A stretch of 64,000 nucleotides of DNA, taken from Paragorgia papillata. Lineage: Eukaryota > Cnidaria > Anthozoa > Scleralcyonacea > Coralliidae. Below the pieces are notes generated by a model, which did no database searches, was not told the DNA's origin, and saw only the letters and a program-made list of their open reading frames with translations. The position numbers and the translations under genes were made by a program. Position 1 is the stretch's first letter. Each line of letters begins with the position of its first letter. Below are positions 22,250-33,858 of the stretch, one piece after another. The stretch is from positions 248,001 through 312,000 of the forward strand of contig JAWNZC010000284.1 in NCBI GenBank assembly GCA_035771165.1, read 5' to 3'.

Positions 22250-23705
22250 TAATAGAAAAATGGGAATGGGAATTTTTAGAAGAAAACAAATTTACTAAAA
22301 ATGAATTAGATGAAAAGAAAAAATATTTTTACGAACATATTCCTTTAGAACCACGTGACGCACTTTATGGAGGGAGTACCTCACCCGTTTGTTTGTTTGT
22401 TTGTTTAAAAATGCAGGGGAAAATGAACAAATTTTGTATATTGATTTTACTTCTTTATATCCTTTTGTTCAAAAAAGTAGCAAATATCCTGTCGGACAAC
22501 CTACAATATTTATTAAAGATGAGTGTGAAAATAAAAATTTATCTGAAGTATTTTGTTTAGTAAAATGTCGTATTTTACCACCTCAAAATTTATATTTTCC
22601 CGTATTACCATCACGTATAAAAGGAAAATTATTATTTCCCTTATGTTATATGTGTGCAAACACTACGCAATTGACACGATGCAGACATAATGAAAACGAA
22701 CGTAGCCTATTAGGAACGTGGACGAGTATTGAAATAAATAAGGCTATTGAAAAAGGTTACCGTATGGTGAAAATATACGAAATTTATCATTTTTCAAGGC
22801 AAGAAATAATTTTTGAAGATTATCTAAATTGCTTTTTAAAAATTAAACAGAAAGCATCGGGTTATCCGAAAGAATGTTATGAGGAAGAAAAAAATTTAAT
22901 TGATAGCGAAGTAGATAAATATATCGTGGATTATTATAAAAACGAGGGTATTTTACTTGATAAAAATAAGATTTACTATAATCCGGGATTACGTAGCACA
23001 GCTAAAGAAATATTAAATTCACTTTGGGGAAAATTTGCTCAAAATGAAAATAATGTAAAAGTTAAGTGAATATGATGAACTATTAAAATTAGCTAATGAT
23101 TCAAATATAAATTTAACTTTAAGTGATTTTGTTAATAGTGAAATTTTACGAGTTACACGAAAAAAGATAATTTAACAGCGCCATTAAAAACTGCAAACGT
23201 AATTATTGCTTCTTTTGTCATTGCCTACGCACGTTTGAAATTATTTGATTTAATCGATAGTTTAGGAGAGCGTGTTTTATATTTTGATACTGATTCTGTT
23301 ATTTATTTTTTTAAAAATGATGAAAATGTAGTTGAAACAGGTAATTATTTAGGGGAATTAACAAACGAGTTACAAGAAAATGAATGGATTACTCAATTTT
23401 GTTCTACAGGCGCAAAATCTTATTCTTATCGCACTAATTTAAATGATGAAGTTATACATATTAAGGGATTTTGTTTAACTAATGAAAACATAAAAAAAGA
23501 ATTAAATTTTGAATCGTTACAAAATTGTGTTGAAGATAATGAACAAAAAATTAAAATTAAATATAAGAATAAAATAACAAGAGATAAACTGAATCATATT
23601 TTCATAGAGGATGAAAATAAATTTTTTACTTTCACTTTTAATAAACGCGTTGCTAAAAACAATTTCTATACTTTTCCGTATGGTTTTTTAGATAATGATG
23701 AATAA
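22250..23705 (+). pseudogene. polB: Polinton protein-primed DNA polymerase B, C-terminal half
   Basis: Resumes the polymerase after the transposon. Palm motif A DFTSLYPF lies near 22442, the NSLWGKFA block (motif B) near 23020 and motif C YFDTDSVIYF near 23280, followed by TGAKSYSYRT and IHIKGFC, typical of Polinton polymerases. A (GTTT)n run at 22386-22406 and frame breaks near 22405 and 23070-23180 interrupt the frame, while all three polymerase carboxylate motifs remain. The stop overlaps the ATPase start by 11 bp, so the two genes probably shared a transcript. Confidence 0.9.
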
Positions 23706-24381
23706 AATAAATGATGCTGTAATACCATTTCAACACCCTTTTATGCTAACATTACGCGGACCAAGTCAATGTGGAAAAACGTTTTGGATATATAAATTAT
23801 TGCAAACTATCGAGGTGATGATTGAGCCGCAAATTAATAAAATTATTTATTTGTATACAGCTCAACAACCATTATATCATAATATAGAAAAAATTGTTAA
23901 AGAAAAAAAAATAAACATTGAATTTATTGATTGCAATAAGGGAATTGCAGCAGCTGATGAATTACAGACGAATTTAAGTGAGAATACTTTAATAATTTTA
24001 GATGGTCTTATGACTATTGCTACGTGTTCAAAAGAAAATTTAGATAATTTAAATAATTTTGCATCTCGTGACGCTCATCATAAAAACATGAGTATTATTT
24101 TTAAATATCAGAATTTAATGTACGGTAATGGAAAATTACGAAATTCACGTATCAATAGTCAATATCATTTAATGTTTAAAAATATCGCTGATGTAAGAAA
24201 TATGTATACTATTGCTGATAATAAAAAAATAAAAAGAAATGTATTCAATACTATTCTAACTGATATTCATAAAAATCCAAATGGATATTTATTATTTGAT
24301 AATTGTACAAATAGTTTTGATAATACATGTCTTCGAACTAATATTTTCCCAGGTGAAAATACCATAATTTATGATGTATAA
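23695..24381 (+). CDS. Polinton genome-packaging ATPase (FtsK/A32-like)
   Basis: An intact 228-residue frame. Walker A is GPSQCGKT (near 23760), Walker B LIILDG (near 23995), followed by FASRDAHHKNMSIIFKYQN and an Asn-rich sensor-like region RINSQYHLMF. Such ATPases thread the genome into a preformed capsid. Length is usual for Polinton ATPases (about 220-260). It follows the polymerase with an 11-bp overlap and shares its low GC. It is undamaged here, unlike most neighbours. Confidence 0.93.
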   Translation: MMNKINDAVIPFQHPFMLTLRGPSQCGKTFWIYKLLQTIEVMIEPQINKIIYLYTAQQPLYHNIEKIVKEKKINIEFIDCNKGIAAADELQTNLSENTLIILDGLMTIATCSKENLDNLNNFASRDAHHKNMSIIFKYQNLMYGNGKLRNSRINSQYHLMFKNIADVRNMYTIADNKKIKRNVFNTILTDIHKNPNGYLLFDNCTNSFDNTCLRTNIFPGENTIIYDV

Positions 24382-24536
24382 AAAAATGTAAATAAATTTA
24401 AAAAACACTTTTTTCTTAATTTTCAAAAAATTTGTACATAATCGATATTATAAGGGCACAACAAAGGAAAATAGTTTATTTATTTCTGTGAGAAGAAGAA
24501 GGTGTAAAAAAAAAGGTTCTTCCAAAAGGAGGATTT

Positions 24537-24831
24537 ATGTTATTAGGACCTCTTTTAGCAGGATTAAAAGGATTAGGGGGTGGTGCAGTAGTAAAAAAAA
24601 GAAGAAAAAAACAACAAAAAGACAACGCAGAGGTGTTTTTTTAGCGATATTGTAAAACAAGTAGCAATAGCAAAAAAACATTTTGCGGGAAAATCACGTA
24701 AAGAAATTTTTGGTGGTGGTAGTAGTATAAGAAGACGAAGAAGAAATCTGAAAGGAGGTACAACAAGATATGTAATGCCAAAAAATAGAAATTTCAATAG
24801 AAGATTTGGATTTGGAGAAACAATTTGGTAA
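24537..24831 (+). pseudogene. Small Gly/Arg-rich basic protein, frameshifted
   Basis: ATG 24537 begins MLLGPLLAGLKGLGGGAVV followed by a Lys/Arg run. After a frame change near 24640 the same strand reads RRRRNLKGGTTRYVMPKNR and RRFGFGETIW to a stop at 24829. A short hydrophobic glycine-rich start with a strongly basic tail suggests a core or DNA-condensing virion peptide, by analogy with adenovirus-type core proteins; that is inference. It directly follows the ATPase gene. Confidence 0.45.
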
Positions 24832-24849
24832 AAGCTATTTTTTGAAAAA

Positions 24850-25053
24850 ATGGGTGGCCAAAAAATGGTTGGAAAGTCTAAACATTGTAAGCGTTGTATT
24901 AAAAAAAAAGGAAAAATAGAAAAAATAAAACAGAAAAAAACAACAAAAAGGAGTTTATTTATTATCATTATTAACACTTCTATAAGATGTCAAAATATAT
25001 TATCAATGTATCCCAAAAAAAAAGAAAAAAGAAAAAAAGAAGAAATCCTTTGA
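24850..25053 (+). CDS. Small lysine-rich ORF with C-x2-C
   Basis: A 67-residue frame starting MGGQKMVGKSKHCKRCIKKK. It has one C-x2-C and a highly basic composition in an A-rich region. Codon bias in poly-A makes such frames easy to obtain by chance, so this is a weak call. It is tandem with the basic protein upstream. Confidence 0.3.
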   Translation: MGGQKMVGKSKHCKRCIKKKGKIEKIKQKKTTKRSLFIIIINTSIRCQNILSMYPKKKEKRKKEEIL

Positions 25054-25224
25054 AATTAAGAACAATAAAAAAAATTGTAAAAAATATAGTGGAATTAAAA
25101 TTAAAAATTAGTTATTTTTTAATAAAAGATTCATAAAAATTACAACATTTTTGTTCATTTTTTTTATTTTTACATTTTTTTAATATTATTTTATTAATAA
25201 TTTTTCCATAGCTAAAATCTTTTT

Positions 25225-25870
25225 TTAAATTTTACGCCAATGTCTTCTTTGAAATGTTTTTCTAATCCAATATATATATATTTTTTTAAATTTTACTGCA
25301 CTTTCTTCATTGAAAAGTTCTTCTAATCCGAGTGTCTCACCACTAGTACTAGCCCCATCAATAGACTCATAAAATTTAACCCCTCCACTAATATATATTT
25401 GTTTTAATAAATTATTACGTATATAACTTGCGGGCATATTTTTTTTTAAATATTGTAATGCAGCAGTATGTTCCAGTCGATGATAAATTAAAAGATCCTT
25501 GTTTAACAGCATTATGCAATAAATCATATATTAAATCTGTTTTGTTAATACTATATTTTCCCATTTTTATATTTTCTTCTTTTAATCCTTTTTTTTTTAA
25601 ATCCTTCTATTTTTACTTCACTAGTAGATAAAGTTGATGTAGTACCACCAATAGCATCGTCGTCGCCTTCTTCTTCTTTATTAATTTTACGTTTAACAGT
25701 ATTTTTTTTTTTTTAATTGCACCATACTTTCACCAGTTCGTTGTTTTTGATTCGTTTTTACAAAATTTTCCATCTCATTTTTTTTTCTCTCCAAGTTCAA
25801 ATTCATCTCGATTTTTTATTCCTTGAAGTAATTTTTTTTTCATCATTAGTAGACTTCAAATGTTCTAAGA
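25225..25870 (-). pseudogene. Polinton hypothetical protein, broken
   Basis: Minus-strand frames carry an acidic/Ser-rich stretch (GDDDAIGGTTSTLSTS) and, downstream, IYHRLEHTAALQYLKKNMPASYIRN and GLEELFNEESAVKF. Homopolymers split it into at least three frames. I know no family. It is the first of the minus-strand block facing the ATPase. Confidence 0.35.
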
Positions 25871-25905
25871 TTTAATTTAATTTATTTGTATCAATTATTT
25901 GTAAT

Positions 25906-26157
25906 TTATTTACATTCACTTTTTTTTTTAATTGATTCAATATAATTACAAGCTTTTTCAAAAACACCAGCTAAGCAGTGATCTTCACATAGTAATAACT
26001 TAAGATCTGAATGAATTTTATTATTGATTATTTTTTTAAGGATATGTCTATACTCAATTGAACATTTCACAGGAATTTTTTTATTTAAAATATTTTTTGA
26101 TAAAAGAATTATTTTTTTTTGTAAAGTTTTATCATATAAAATATGGGTTTTTTTCAT
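25906..26157 (-). CDS. Small Polinton hypothetical protein
   Basis: An 83-residue intact frame, MKKTHILYDKTLQKK..., with two Cys near the C-terminus (LLLCEDHCLAGVF). Lys/Ile-rich, soluble, no recognised domain. Upstream of it lies the purine tract noted separately. Confidence 0.35.
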   Translation of the reverse strand: MKKTHILYDKTLQKKIILLSKNILNKKIPVKCSIEYRHILKKIINNKIHSDLKLLLCEDHCLAGVFEKACNYIESIKKKSECK

Positions 26158-26317
26158 ATTTGATCTAAAAAATGTTTTAATGTGTGGTAAAAATTCGTTT
26201 CCTTTTACTTTTTTTTTATTTTTTAAAAGTTGATTTATATAATATTATAGTTTTTAATATTTGTTTTTCATCTTCTGAATCATTGTCATCACTCATACTT
26301 TCTTCATTTTCAGAAAA

Positions 26318-26435
26318 AGATTTTTTTTTTCTCCTTCTCCTTCTCCTCCTTCTCCTTCTCCTTCTCCTTCTCCTCCTCCTTCTCCTCCCCTTCTCCTCCT
26401 CCTCCTCCTTCTCCTCCTCCTCCTCCTCCTTTTTA
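26318..26435. repeat. (CTC/CTT)n polypyrimidine-polypurine tract
   Basis: About 115 bp of imperfect TCC/TTC repeats, continuous polypyrimidine on the + strand. The minus strand would encode a poly Arg/Glu run, which I take as a by-product or as a charged tail of a small virion protein (frame 26216-26467, beginning MEREHQKKY and ending EDEKQILKT). Such tracts can form triplex DNA. Confidence 0.75.
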
Positions 26436-26539
26436 TATATATATTTTTTTTGGTGCTCTCTTTCCATCTTACACTGAGTAATATTGATTCAAAATAAATG
26501 AAATTGCATTGTTTTTTACATTATATATCGTTTTTTACA

Positions 26540-27865
26540 TTATACATGTATATCATATAATAAACGTGCGGGTGTTTTTAATCCGACTTTTATTTCATTA
26601 CGAAATTCACCAATAAATAGCATTGTACCACCAGGAGTATTTTGTAAAAATTCAATATGCGCATTAACTACACCACTTGGACGATTGGGTAATACTTTTA
26701 AATGAAAATCGTGATTCGTGGTTAAATCGAATCCCAGAACTCCATAACCATGAATAAAATCACTGTAAGTAAAAGGCATTTCTGAACATTTTTTATTAAG
26801 CACCTCACATAACATTTGATATGCTTCTATTGAATTTTTCACATTTGCCACGCTAACATTATTTACTGAAACGTTGACGCTTGAATATGCTTCCCATCGA
26901 AAACGAAATATATTGTGGTCCCATGTACCGTTCATATTATTTGTTCGAGCAAATACGATAAATAAACGAATGGGGCAACTACCGTTAAAAATATCATTTT
27001 CAATAACACTTCTTCTTACAGCAGCAACAACTGATGGAACTGTACGAAATCTAGTAGTATAATATTTAGCTTCTTGTTGGTTTGTAACAAATGAAGTATT
27101 TAAAGCATTTGTTAATTGATCTTTTGGTTTGAAAATTGGAATTTTACATCGAAAATTGTCCAATACTACTCTTGCATCTGCTAAAGCTAAATCAGCATGC
27201 AGTGCACCCATGCATATTGTTTGCATATTTGCTCTTGTTAGTCTAATATCAACTTTAAAAGCAGTTGGAAGATATGCTTCACCACCACCATCATTAAAGC
27301 ATGCTATACTAATTTGATCAATTAAATGGGCGCGTGTATTATTTGTAAGAGCATGACGATTAACCATTCCCACATTGTTTCCTAAATGAACGTCATGTTG
27401 AGACGCTGTGCCAAAATAACCGCAATTTACTTCTGGTGAATCTTTATACATTGAAGGATTCTCACGTGTGAGCATATTAATATAAGCTGCAAAAAAAGCA
27501 AAATTATCAGCAGGTGTTACTAAATTCTCATTAAGTTTTAATTCTTGTGTTTTCCACATTGTTCGTAGTGGAAAAGGTGGAACAGCAATAAGTGCATTTG
27601 GTACTAGAGCACCTGCTGCATTTGTAATAGAAAGGTCAACGTGAAATTTTGCATCACTTGTTTTCATTAAACCCACACTATTACCATTACGAATAAATGA
27701 ATATACATGAGAGAATTTGTCTTTTGGCGTAGCGAAAATTTCATCTTCTCTTGTTTCAAAAAAACATCATTAAAAGGTGTTGACTGAAAAAATCGTAGTG
27801 GATTACTAAACAATGTATCGTGTTTTTCAATTTCTTTTTCTGCAGGATCTTCCTTTTTTTCTTCT
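26540..27865 (-). pseudogene. mcp: Polinton major capsid protein (double jelly-roll)
   Basis: The long frame carries FPLRTMWKTQELKLNENLV, MGALHADLAL, TNNMNGTWDHNIFRFRW, HGYGVLGFDLTT and IGEFRNEIKVGL. This order matches the hexon-like protein family annotated as F54H12.2-like in invertebrate genomes, the DJR major capsid of Polintons. It would assemble the icosahedral shell. The N-terminal segment (NPLRFFQSTPFNDV) lies upstream in another frame; the shift falls in a seven-T run at about 27758-27764 on the minus strand, a one-base loss. The rest is intact. It is on the strand opposite to the ATPase, near the minor capsid, as is common in these elements. Confidence 0.88.
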
Positions 27866-27884
27866 TTTTTAAAATTTTTTTTTA

Positions 27885-28039
27885 TACGTTAATTTTTAAT
27901 ACTTCTCCCACAGTACTTAACACCAGAGGAAGAAACATACCAAGTGCCATACCCGCACCAAAAGCACCCCCTTTTAGTACTTTTCTTCTTCTTTTTCTTC
28001 TTTTTGTTGATTTTTTTTAAAATAAGTTTTTTTACCCAT
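27885..28039 (-). pseudogene. Small hydrophobic Gly-rich peptide, frameshifted
   Basis: Begins MGKKTYFKKNQQK, a Lys/Glu-rich head, then after a frame change reads GGAFGAGMALGMFLPLVLS, a strongly hydrophobic segment able to span a membrane. It sits just upstream of the capsid gene. A minor virion or membrane-active peptide is possible but unproven. Confidence 0.35.
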
Positions 28040-28985
28040 TTTATTATTTTTTTTAAATAAATCTTTACTCAACAACAACCATCACAATATGACTTTTTTT
28101 TTTTAATAACATCTTTATTTTAATCTAAAAAATTTATTTCTTTTTTACTTTTTACAACAAGTTTTTTAATCATGATTTTCATCCATATTTGGGGGTAAAC
28201 CAACTTGTCCATCCAGTAAAATTTCTTCTTTACTTGGTCTAATTTCTCTTGAAATCACAAAACGATTTCCTTGATATTGTCCCCCATTTCTTTTTCCATT
28301 TAATAATTCAATATAATCTTTTTCAGTTAATTTATAATTTTTAATTTTTTTTTAAATATCCTTTCATCTCAAATTTTCAAATTTAATGAAATCTTTATTC
28401 TTAATATTTTGTTTTATACTGAAGAATTTTTTTCTTCTTCATATAAATTTAAATAAATTGTAAGTTCTTCGCCCTTCAACCTATAAGCATTGTTTTCATT
28501 TGAAATAAAAAACTGGATTTTTTCTTTAACATTTTCCTCATTTGTTAATAAAAAAATGGTAATTTTTTCTTATCATTTACACCTAATAAATATTAATAAA
28601 TAATAAAAAACGTTTTGACAAAAAAACATATTGTTTAGATTTTTTTGGAGCTGTTACTTGACAGTTTTTTATATTTATAATATTTAAATTTTGTTTGTTT
28701 TTTTCTTCTAAATTTTTTGTAAATGCTGAAAAATCAATTTTTTTCTTGAATATAATAAACGAAAATTTCCTTTTATTCCTTTACATTCAATATGATTTAA
28801 ATTCCATAAAACATTTTTATTGTTATATGATTGCGTTTTTGAAAAAGGATTTATAACTTCGTAATCTTCAACACATAAAATATCATTTTTTTCTTTTAAT
28901 TTCAATTTAAGCATAATTAATTAATCCCTCAATAGCCACAGTTCCCGAGTCAAATGGTATTTTATTATCCACACCACACTATCTT
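28040..28985 (-). other. Degraded minus-strand coding remnants
   Basis: Short overlapping minus-strand frames, e.g. NRFVISREIRPSKEEILLDG near 28190-28260 and a 68-residue frame at 28708-28914 (MLKLKLKEKNDILCVEDYEV). The base composition matches the rest of the element. I could not assemble a gene and found no adenain-like protease signature. Confidence 0.4.
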
Positions 28986-28989
28986 TTAT

Positions 28990-29840
28990 TATTACAAATT
29001 ACAAATTTTCATTTTTTTAAACTTTCTTTTAACTGAAACTGGTGGGGAATAAACAATTAATTCACCATTTCCTTTTCCTTGCTCACTCCATCGAATGGGA
29101 ACTATGGTTAATATTTCTGATGACATATCACCAACTAAACTTCTTTCCAATTCTTCGCAATAAATAAACATTTTATCCATACCGTCAGAAATATCGGGTA
29201 AATAATGAGCAGTAATTGAATGAAATGTACTTTCTATTTTCTCTTGATCGGCATTTTGACTAAACTGATTTTTTTCCTAATTAAATGCTAACATAAATGC
29301 TAATTTTTTAGAAAAATTCAAATCAATATCAATAAAAAATTATTTTTTTTGTTTTGTTTTATCTATTGATGTTTTTGATAAGTGAAAAAAATCTAATTTC
29401 ACACCATCATGTGCACGATAATCATTAGGGTCAAATTGGTTTAACCAATATTCAGCATATATATTGGTTGTTATTTTTACTTTTCCATTATTATCGAATA
29501 TAATAGAAACATCATATTCATCTATAGCATTATTTACTTAATTTATTAACTTTTCCAAACTATAAATTCCTTGAGGAATAATAAATTTATCCGTATTTAT
29601 TTGTAAAGTACAATCTTCGTATTTGTTGTTTTCGTTATCCCATTTAAATTTATGATATTTCATGTGCAACATTCATCGTTTGCTATATTTTTTGTTGTAG
29701 AAGGATAAGAAACAGATGTTACTTCAAAAAATGCTTCGTTATTTAATCCGTCGATTGGATGAATTCATTTCATTTCAAAATCATTTGTATAATTAGTTCT
29801 TCCTTCTTTTACAGTGTTACTTAAAATTTGTAAATTCATA
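28990..29840 (-). pseudogene. Polinton minor capsid (penton-like) protein, broken
   Basis: Pieces in order: ILSNTVKEGRTNYTNDFEMK and AFFEVTSVSYPS at the N-terminus, IPQGIYSLEKLIN, then LNFSKKLAFMLAF, and PDISDGMDKMFIYCEELERS with SLVGDMSSEILTIVPI near 29120-29190. This succession (unstructured start, hydrophobic-patch segment, surface loop, VGD block) matches the penton-like protein family accompanying Polinton capsids. At least four stops or shifts interrupt it. It would form the capsid vertices. Confidence 0.72.
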
Positions 29841-30720
29841 TTTTCTGTAATTCTTCCCTAAAAAATATTCCCGTTATTTTTTCGTCATCAAAATCTTGTA
29901 ATTCGTACGTAATAGGATCAGTAACAAATACTTTTTTTATTGTAAATGTTTCGTCAGTCCAACGACGTAAACTACTTTTTTCAAAAAGATTTGTTTTTCC
30001 TCGCGCAATACGAACAACAGTTCCTTCCTTTAACACGTCATTTGTAAAAGTAATAATGGGGGAAATAATTTTACGTAGCATTCATACGGCGATACATTCT
30101 CCACGATAAATTTCATACGGCGTAAATCCACCCATACTTTTATGCGGGGACTTATTATATCTTTCAATAATAATGGGGAAATATGTGACATAATCAAATT
30201 CTCCAGTTAATGTTAAAACACGTGTCACCATTTTTTTTTAAATTTGAATTACTCTTTCAACATGGGACGCTTTAATTTCACGATTGTAAGTATGAAAAAC
30301 AGAAAACCCATATTTTTTACTTAATTCTTTACGGATTAACTGAAATTCTGACCCTTCATCACATTGTATTTTTTTAGGAGGATCTTCTTTTTTCAAAATA
30401 TTTTCAAATTTATTTGCTGTATTTTTTCCAGTTTTTTTCATTAAAAGTTCAACCCAAACATATCTTGAATAAACATCAATACACACAAGCCAATAACGAA
30501 ATTGTCTGTTAAATCTTGCTAAATCTTTATTTTCTGCTAAATCAATTGACCATTGTTCATTTTTTTCATTTACATTAATATTTAAACGTTTATATTTTTT
30601 TTTACTAGTTCTATGTTGTTTATATTTTTCTAAATGTTCTTTTTCTAATGTTTCTCCTTTTAGTAATCTTGAAGCTTTCCTGATGAATTCCTCTGAAAAA
30701 CGAGATTTTTTTTACTCATT
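29836..30720 (-). pseudogene. int: Polinton rve-type integrase
   Basis: The DDE core is visible: WSIDLAE (near 30540), IQCDEGSEF (near 30345) and ASHVERV (near 30250), with CIDVYSRYVWVELL between them. The C-terminal part, NKSPHKSMGGFTPYEIYRG and WTDETFTIKKVFVTDPITY, matches the DNA-binding tail of Polinton integrases. It would insert the element into host DNA. Stops or shifts occur near 30238 (A-run) and 30082, and the zinc-binding N-terminus is not visible. Its stop is adjacent to the minor capsid start. Confidence 0.88.
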
Positions 30721-30742
30721 TTTTTTTTTCTGAAAAAAAAAA

Positions 30743-31623
30743 TTACATTTTTTTAATTAATGCTCTGATATCTTCTACTTCGCCAGAACTAATCATACTA
30801 ACAAAATCAACTTTTTCATCGTCTTTTAACGATTCGTTCACGATATCATTGTAACGACAAATACAATCTTCTAAACTTAAATTACCTAAACTGAAATAAT
30901 ACAATAATTCTACTAAAGCTTTATCATTTGTAATTTTTTTTTCAGTTTCTTTACCATATTCTTTATCATATATTGGAAATAGAGCAGGTTGGTTAAAATC
31001 TGGATTAACACCGTTTCGCGCAAACTCGTATATTGGCCTTAGAGTAATTTTTTTTTTTCAGGTACAATTTCTAACTCGCATTCATCTACTACTTGTAGAG
31101 ATTTTTCTTCTTCATTCTTCTTTTTCTTCTCTGGTCTTTCATTTTTGTTGACAGTTTTCCTTTTTTTTCCACTCGCTGTTCCTTTCACGTCGTGAAGAAA
31201 TCTTCCCAACTCACAGGCAATTTCAGCCAAATTATCAGATTTTTTGAAAGAAAAATTTCCCCATTGATCTTCCCAATTTTCCTCAGGAGCAGCAGGCGTT
31301 GTAAATTCATTATATGTAATATCATCGTCGGGGTTTTCGTCAAAGGTCAAATCTTCTTCCGGAAGAATATTCAGGTTTTTTTGAATGACAAGTAGTTCAC
31401 CACATCCAAATTCGTTGCTGCGCAATACGAGACGCATCGGATCTTTCTTGTAGTTGACGTACTCTCCCACAACAATGTGCACTTGTTCACTCCAATTCAT
31501 CGTTGAATTTGCTTGTTGCAATGTATTAATTAAATTTGGAATTAAATCCAAATCTAATTCCATTTCACTATTCAAAGTAAATTTGATACATTGCTTACTT
31601 GTTGGATATGCTTTAGCTAACAT
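30743..31623 (-). pseudogene. Polinton hypothetical protein (~290 aa) with homopolymer frameshift
   Basis: Starts MLAKAYPTSKQCIKF, contains NWSEQVHIVVGEYV, an acidic linker, a Lys-rich stretch (GKKRKTVNKNERPEKKKK) like a nuclear localisation signal, and after a shift in a T10 run near 31050 continues RPIYEFARNGVNPDF and LGNLSLEDCICRYND to a stop at 30743. No family recognised. The break is a single homopolymer indel, so it could be an assembly error. Confidence 0.5.
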
Positions 31624-31820
31624 TGCTTTTTCATTATTTTTTTCAACGCAATTACTTTCCGTGAAAAATCCGCATATTTCACTAAAATACGTTCATTCAA
31701 TGTATATTCATGCATATAAAATTCCATTATTATATTATTAAAAGGAGTAAAAAAAGTTGAAATGAATAAAAAAACTGATGAGTTCTATTTCTTTTATAAT
31801 ATTTTTTTTGTTAAAAAATT

Positions 31821-33238
31821 TTATTTTAATTTTAATCCATATAAGGTAAAAGATTCGTTATAAAAATTCACGCATTCATTTATGTATTCTTCTGAAAAAT
31901 TATTATTTATACATAAAAAATTTATACAATCTTTTAAAAATCTCTGACAAATAGGAAATTGCATGAAAATATAATAAAAAAAATTCTCATTTTTAAATTT
32001 TTTTCTCACTATCTTTACATTCTTTACGCAATTCACAAAAGACTTCTTCTCTATTTACAGGTGGTAATACAAACTCTATATATCGAATTCTAGTATCCAT
32101 TAGTTCATCATTGGATAATTTTATAAAACATTTTTTTGTAAATGTTGTACTTAAAATAGCTTGTTGAAATGTAATTCTACTCTCGTATACAGTGGGAATT
32201 ACTACAATTTGGTTGACTTTTTTCATTTTTTCATCATTTAAATGTTCTATTTTGTAATTAATTTTTTTAAGATCAATTGTGTTTTTTTGACAATTTTTAT
32301 ACCTACATGTTTCATTTATTCTATATACAAAATTTGCTTCAAAAGAAGGGTCAAAATTAAGATTACATTGCAAATTTTCATGTATATATGAATCTAATAA
32401 ATCCATATTATATTCATTTTTAGTATTTCTCGTTAACATACCGTCGGGATTACGACGTTCACAATACAATAAAAAAGTTAGTACTAAATTATAAAGTAAA
32501 TCCATATCAATATAAAAATAATTATGGGGATAGTAAAAACTAATATCGTCCCAACAATGAAAAAATAAGTAAGGTGAAATTGAATATAAAAAATATGCTG
32601 TCTTTAAACATCCTAATCCGTATGTTGATTGAATAAATGAAAAAAGTTCATATACTGTTTCCCTATTTCCAGCTATAGGTTAATGCAATACATTTGTTTC
32701 AGAATTTATGCATCCATTAAATGAAAATTATCGCACATAAGATCAGGATAAAAGTATCTTACTTTAAAATAATAATTAATCTGATTATTTACAGGAAATA
32801 AAGAACAACAATAATTAGGATGTTTATGTAGTGTAATTTTATCTTCGTCACTATATATTACTCCATAGCGTTCTTTTTCATCGTTTATATAGGGAAATAA
32901 ATAGTTTATTCTGTTATATATAATAATATGAGGGAATAAATCGCGTTTATTTCCATTTCTTGAGCTAATCCCTTATATAAAAATAATGCGTAACGCATGT
33001 GGTCATCTTCACTATCACTATTCATAAATTGATCTTCTTCTTCTTCTTTATTTCTTCTTTCAACAGCGTCGATAAACTTTCCCCTATAATAAGGTAGTAT
33101 ACCCATTATCCAATACAATAGATCAATCGCTCCATGAGAAAAAAATTGAAACTCAGCAACGGTCATCAGCATAAATTTTAAAATTTCCCAATTTTTTTCC
33201 TTCTTTTCGAGTTCCGATACTGAACATTTTTTATCCAT
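31821..33238 (-). pseudogene. Large Polinton hypothetical protein (~470 aa), broken
   Basis: ATG 33238 starts MDKKCSVSELEKKEKNW; then AIDLLYWIMGILPYYRGKF, an acidic NSDSEDD stretch, KITLHKHPNYCCSLF, FIQSTYGLGCLKTAYF, ISPYLFFHCWDDISF, LTFLLYCERRNPDGM, ISPTVYESRITFQQ-like sequence and a C-terminal NECVNFYNESFTLYG. Shifts near 32930, 32700 and 32000 split it. It is rich in aromatic residues and Cys with no known motif. It is divergent from the next gene across a short promoter. Confidence 0.45.
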
Positions 33239-33253
33239 AATCCAAATATCCAA

Positions 33254-33363
33254 ATATTTTTTCTTTTAACTCTTTTTATTTGGAATAACAAATACTATAT
33301 ATAAGGCTTTACATTTATTTTTTCTTTACCCAAATCAGATCAGATCAGAATAAACAAAAAAAA
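33254..33363. promoter_or_regulatory. Bidirectional promoter with TATA box
   Basis: A 110-bp gap between divergent genes. CTATATATAAGG at about 33295-33306 is a strong TATA element some 60 bp upstream of the + start; ATCAGATCAGATCAG follows near 33340. The minus gene begins 16 bp to the left. Promoter use is inferred from spacing and the TATA motif. Confidence 0.55.
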
Positions 33364-33858
33364 ATGGCTAATGAAATAAAAATTGATATTAAAAATAAGC
33401 AACTGGGTGAAGTAAATAGAGACGTCAGAGAGAGAGCTTGGAACAGCTTTTTGGATAGAAATACTCTGCTCCTTGAAGAAGACCCTTCATTCAATCTGAA
33501 TAATGCGAAAGTGGGATTTATTTATGGGCTAATAAACTTTTTACGTACTTTTGGTGACGAAAAAGAATATTCGTTTAGTGTGGATAGAGCAGGATTCCAT
33601 AGCTGTGAGGAAAGTGATGAAGAAAAAAAGAAACGCAATGATAAATACCAAACAGCCATAAAATGCGAGAGAAAAAGGAAAATAACTGAATATGATTTTG
33701 CCAGTGAATTGATGTGGCTTGATGTGTGGAATGCAAAGTTAGACGCCTATGAATTTCTCCACAACGTATACGATCTTCATCCTGAAGTACGTAGTGAATA
33801 TGTTTCTTTTTACGTAAAAACAAACGATCCATGTAAAAAATATAAACGTGAGAAGTAG
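33364..33858 (+). CDS. Polinton hypothetical protein, intact 164 aa
   Basis: ATG 33364, MANEIKIDIKNKQLGEV, to a stop at 33858. It is charged and probably helical (EESDEEKKKRND; DFASELMWLDVWNAKLDAYEF), with a C-terminal Lys/Arg tail. No domain is recognised. The clear TATA promoter and intact frame argue for a real gene. The 33859-34200 stretch after it is AT-rich and holds imperfect copies of a segment (AGAAACAAAATTGGAA at about 33875 and 34008) without coding sequence. Confidence 0.6.
   Translation: MANEIKIDIKNKQLGEVNRDVRERAWNSFLDRNTLLLEEDPSFNLNNAKVGFIYGLINFLRTFGDEKEYSFSVDRAGFHSCEESDEEKKKRNDKYQTAIKCERKRKITEYDFASELMWLDVWNAKLDAYEFLHNVYDLHPEVRSEYVSFYVKTNDPCKKYKREK

Noticed and set aside
13561..23705. 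Programmed frameshifting or split-intein explanation for the broken polymerase
   Set aside because: Breaks are many, at unrelated sequences and include stops; a 6-kb transposon with target duplication explains the main split.
26216..26467. Poly Arg/Glu ORF as a confirmed protein
   Set aside because: The core is a polypurine tract; only the short flanks could be coding, so I list the tract instead.
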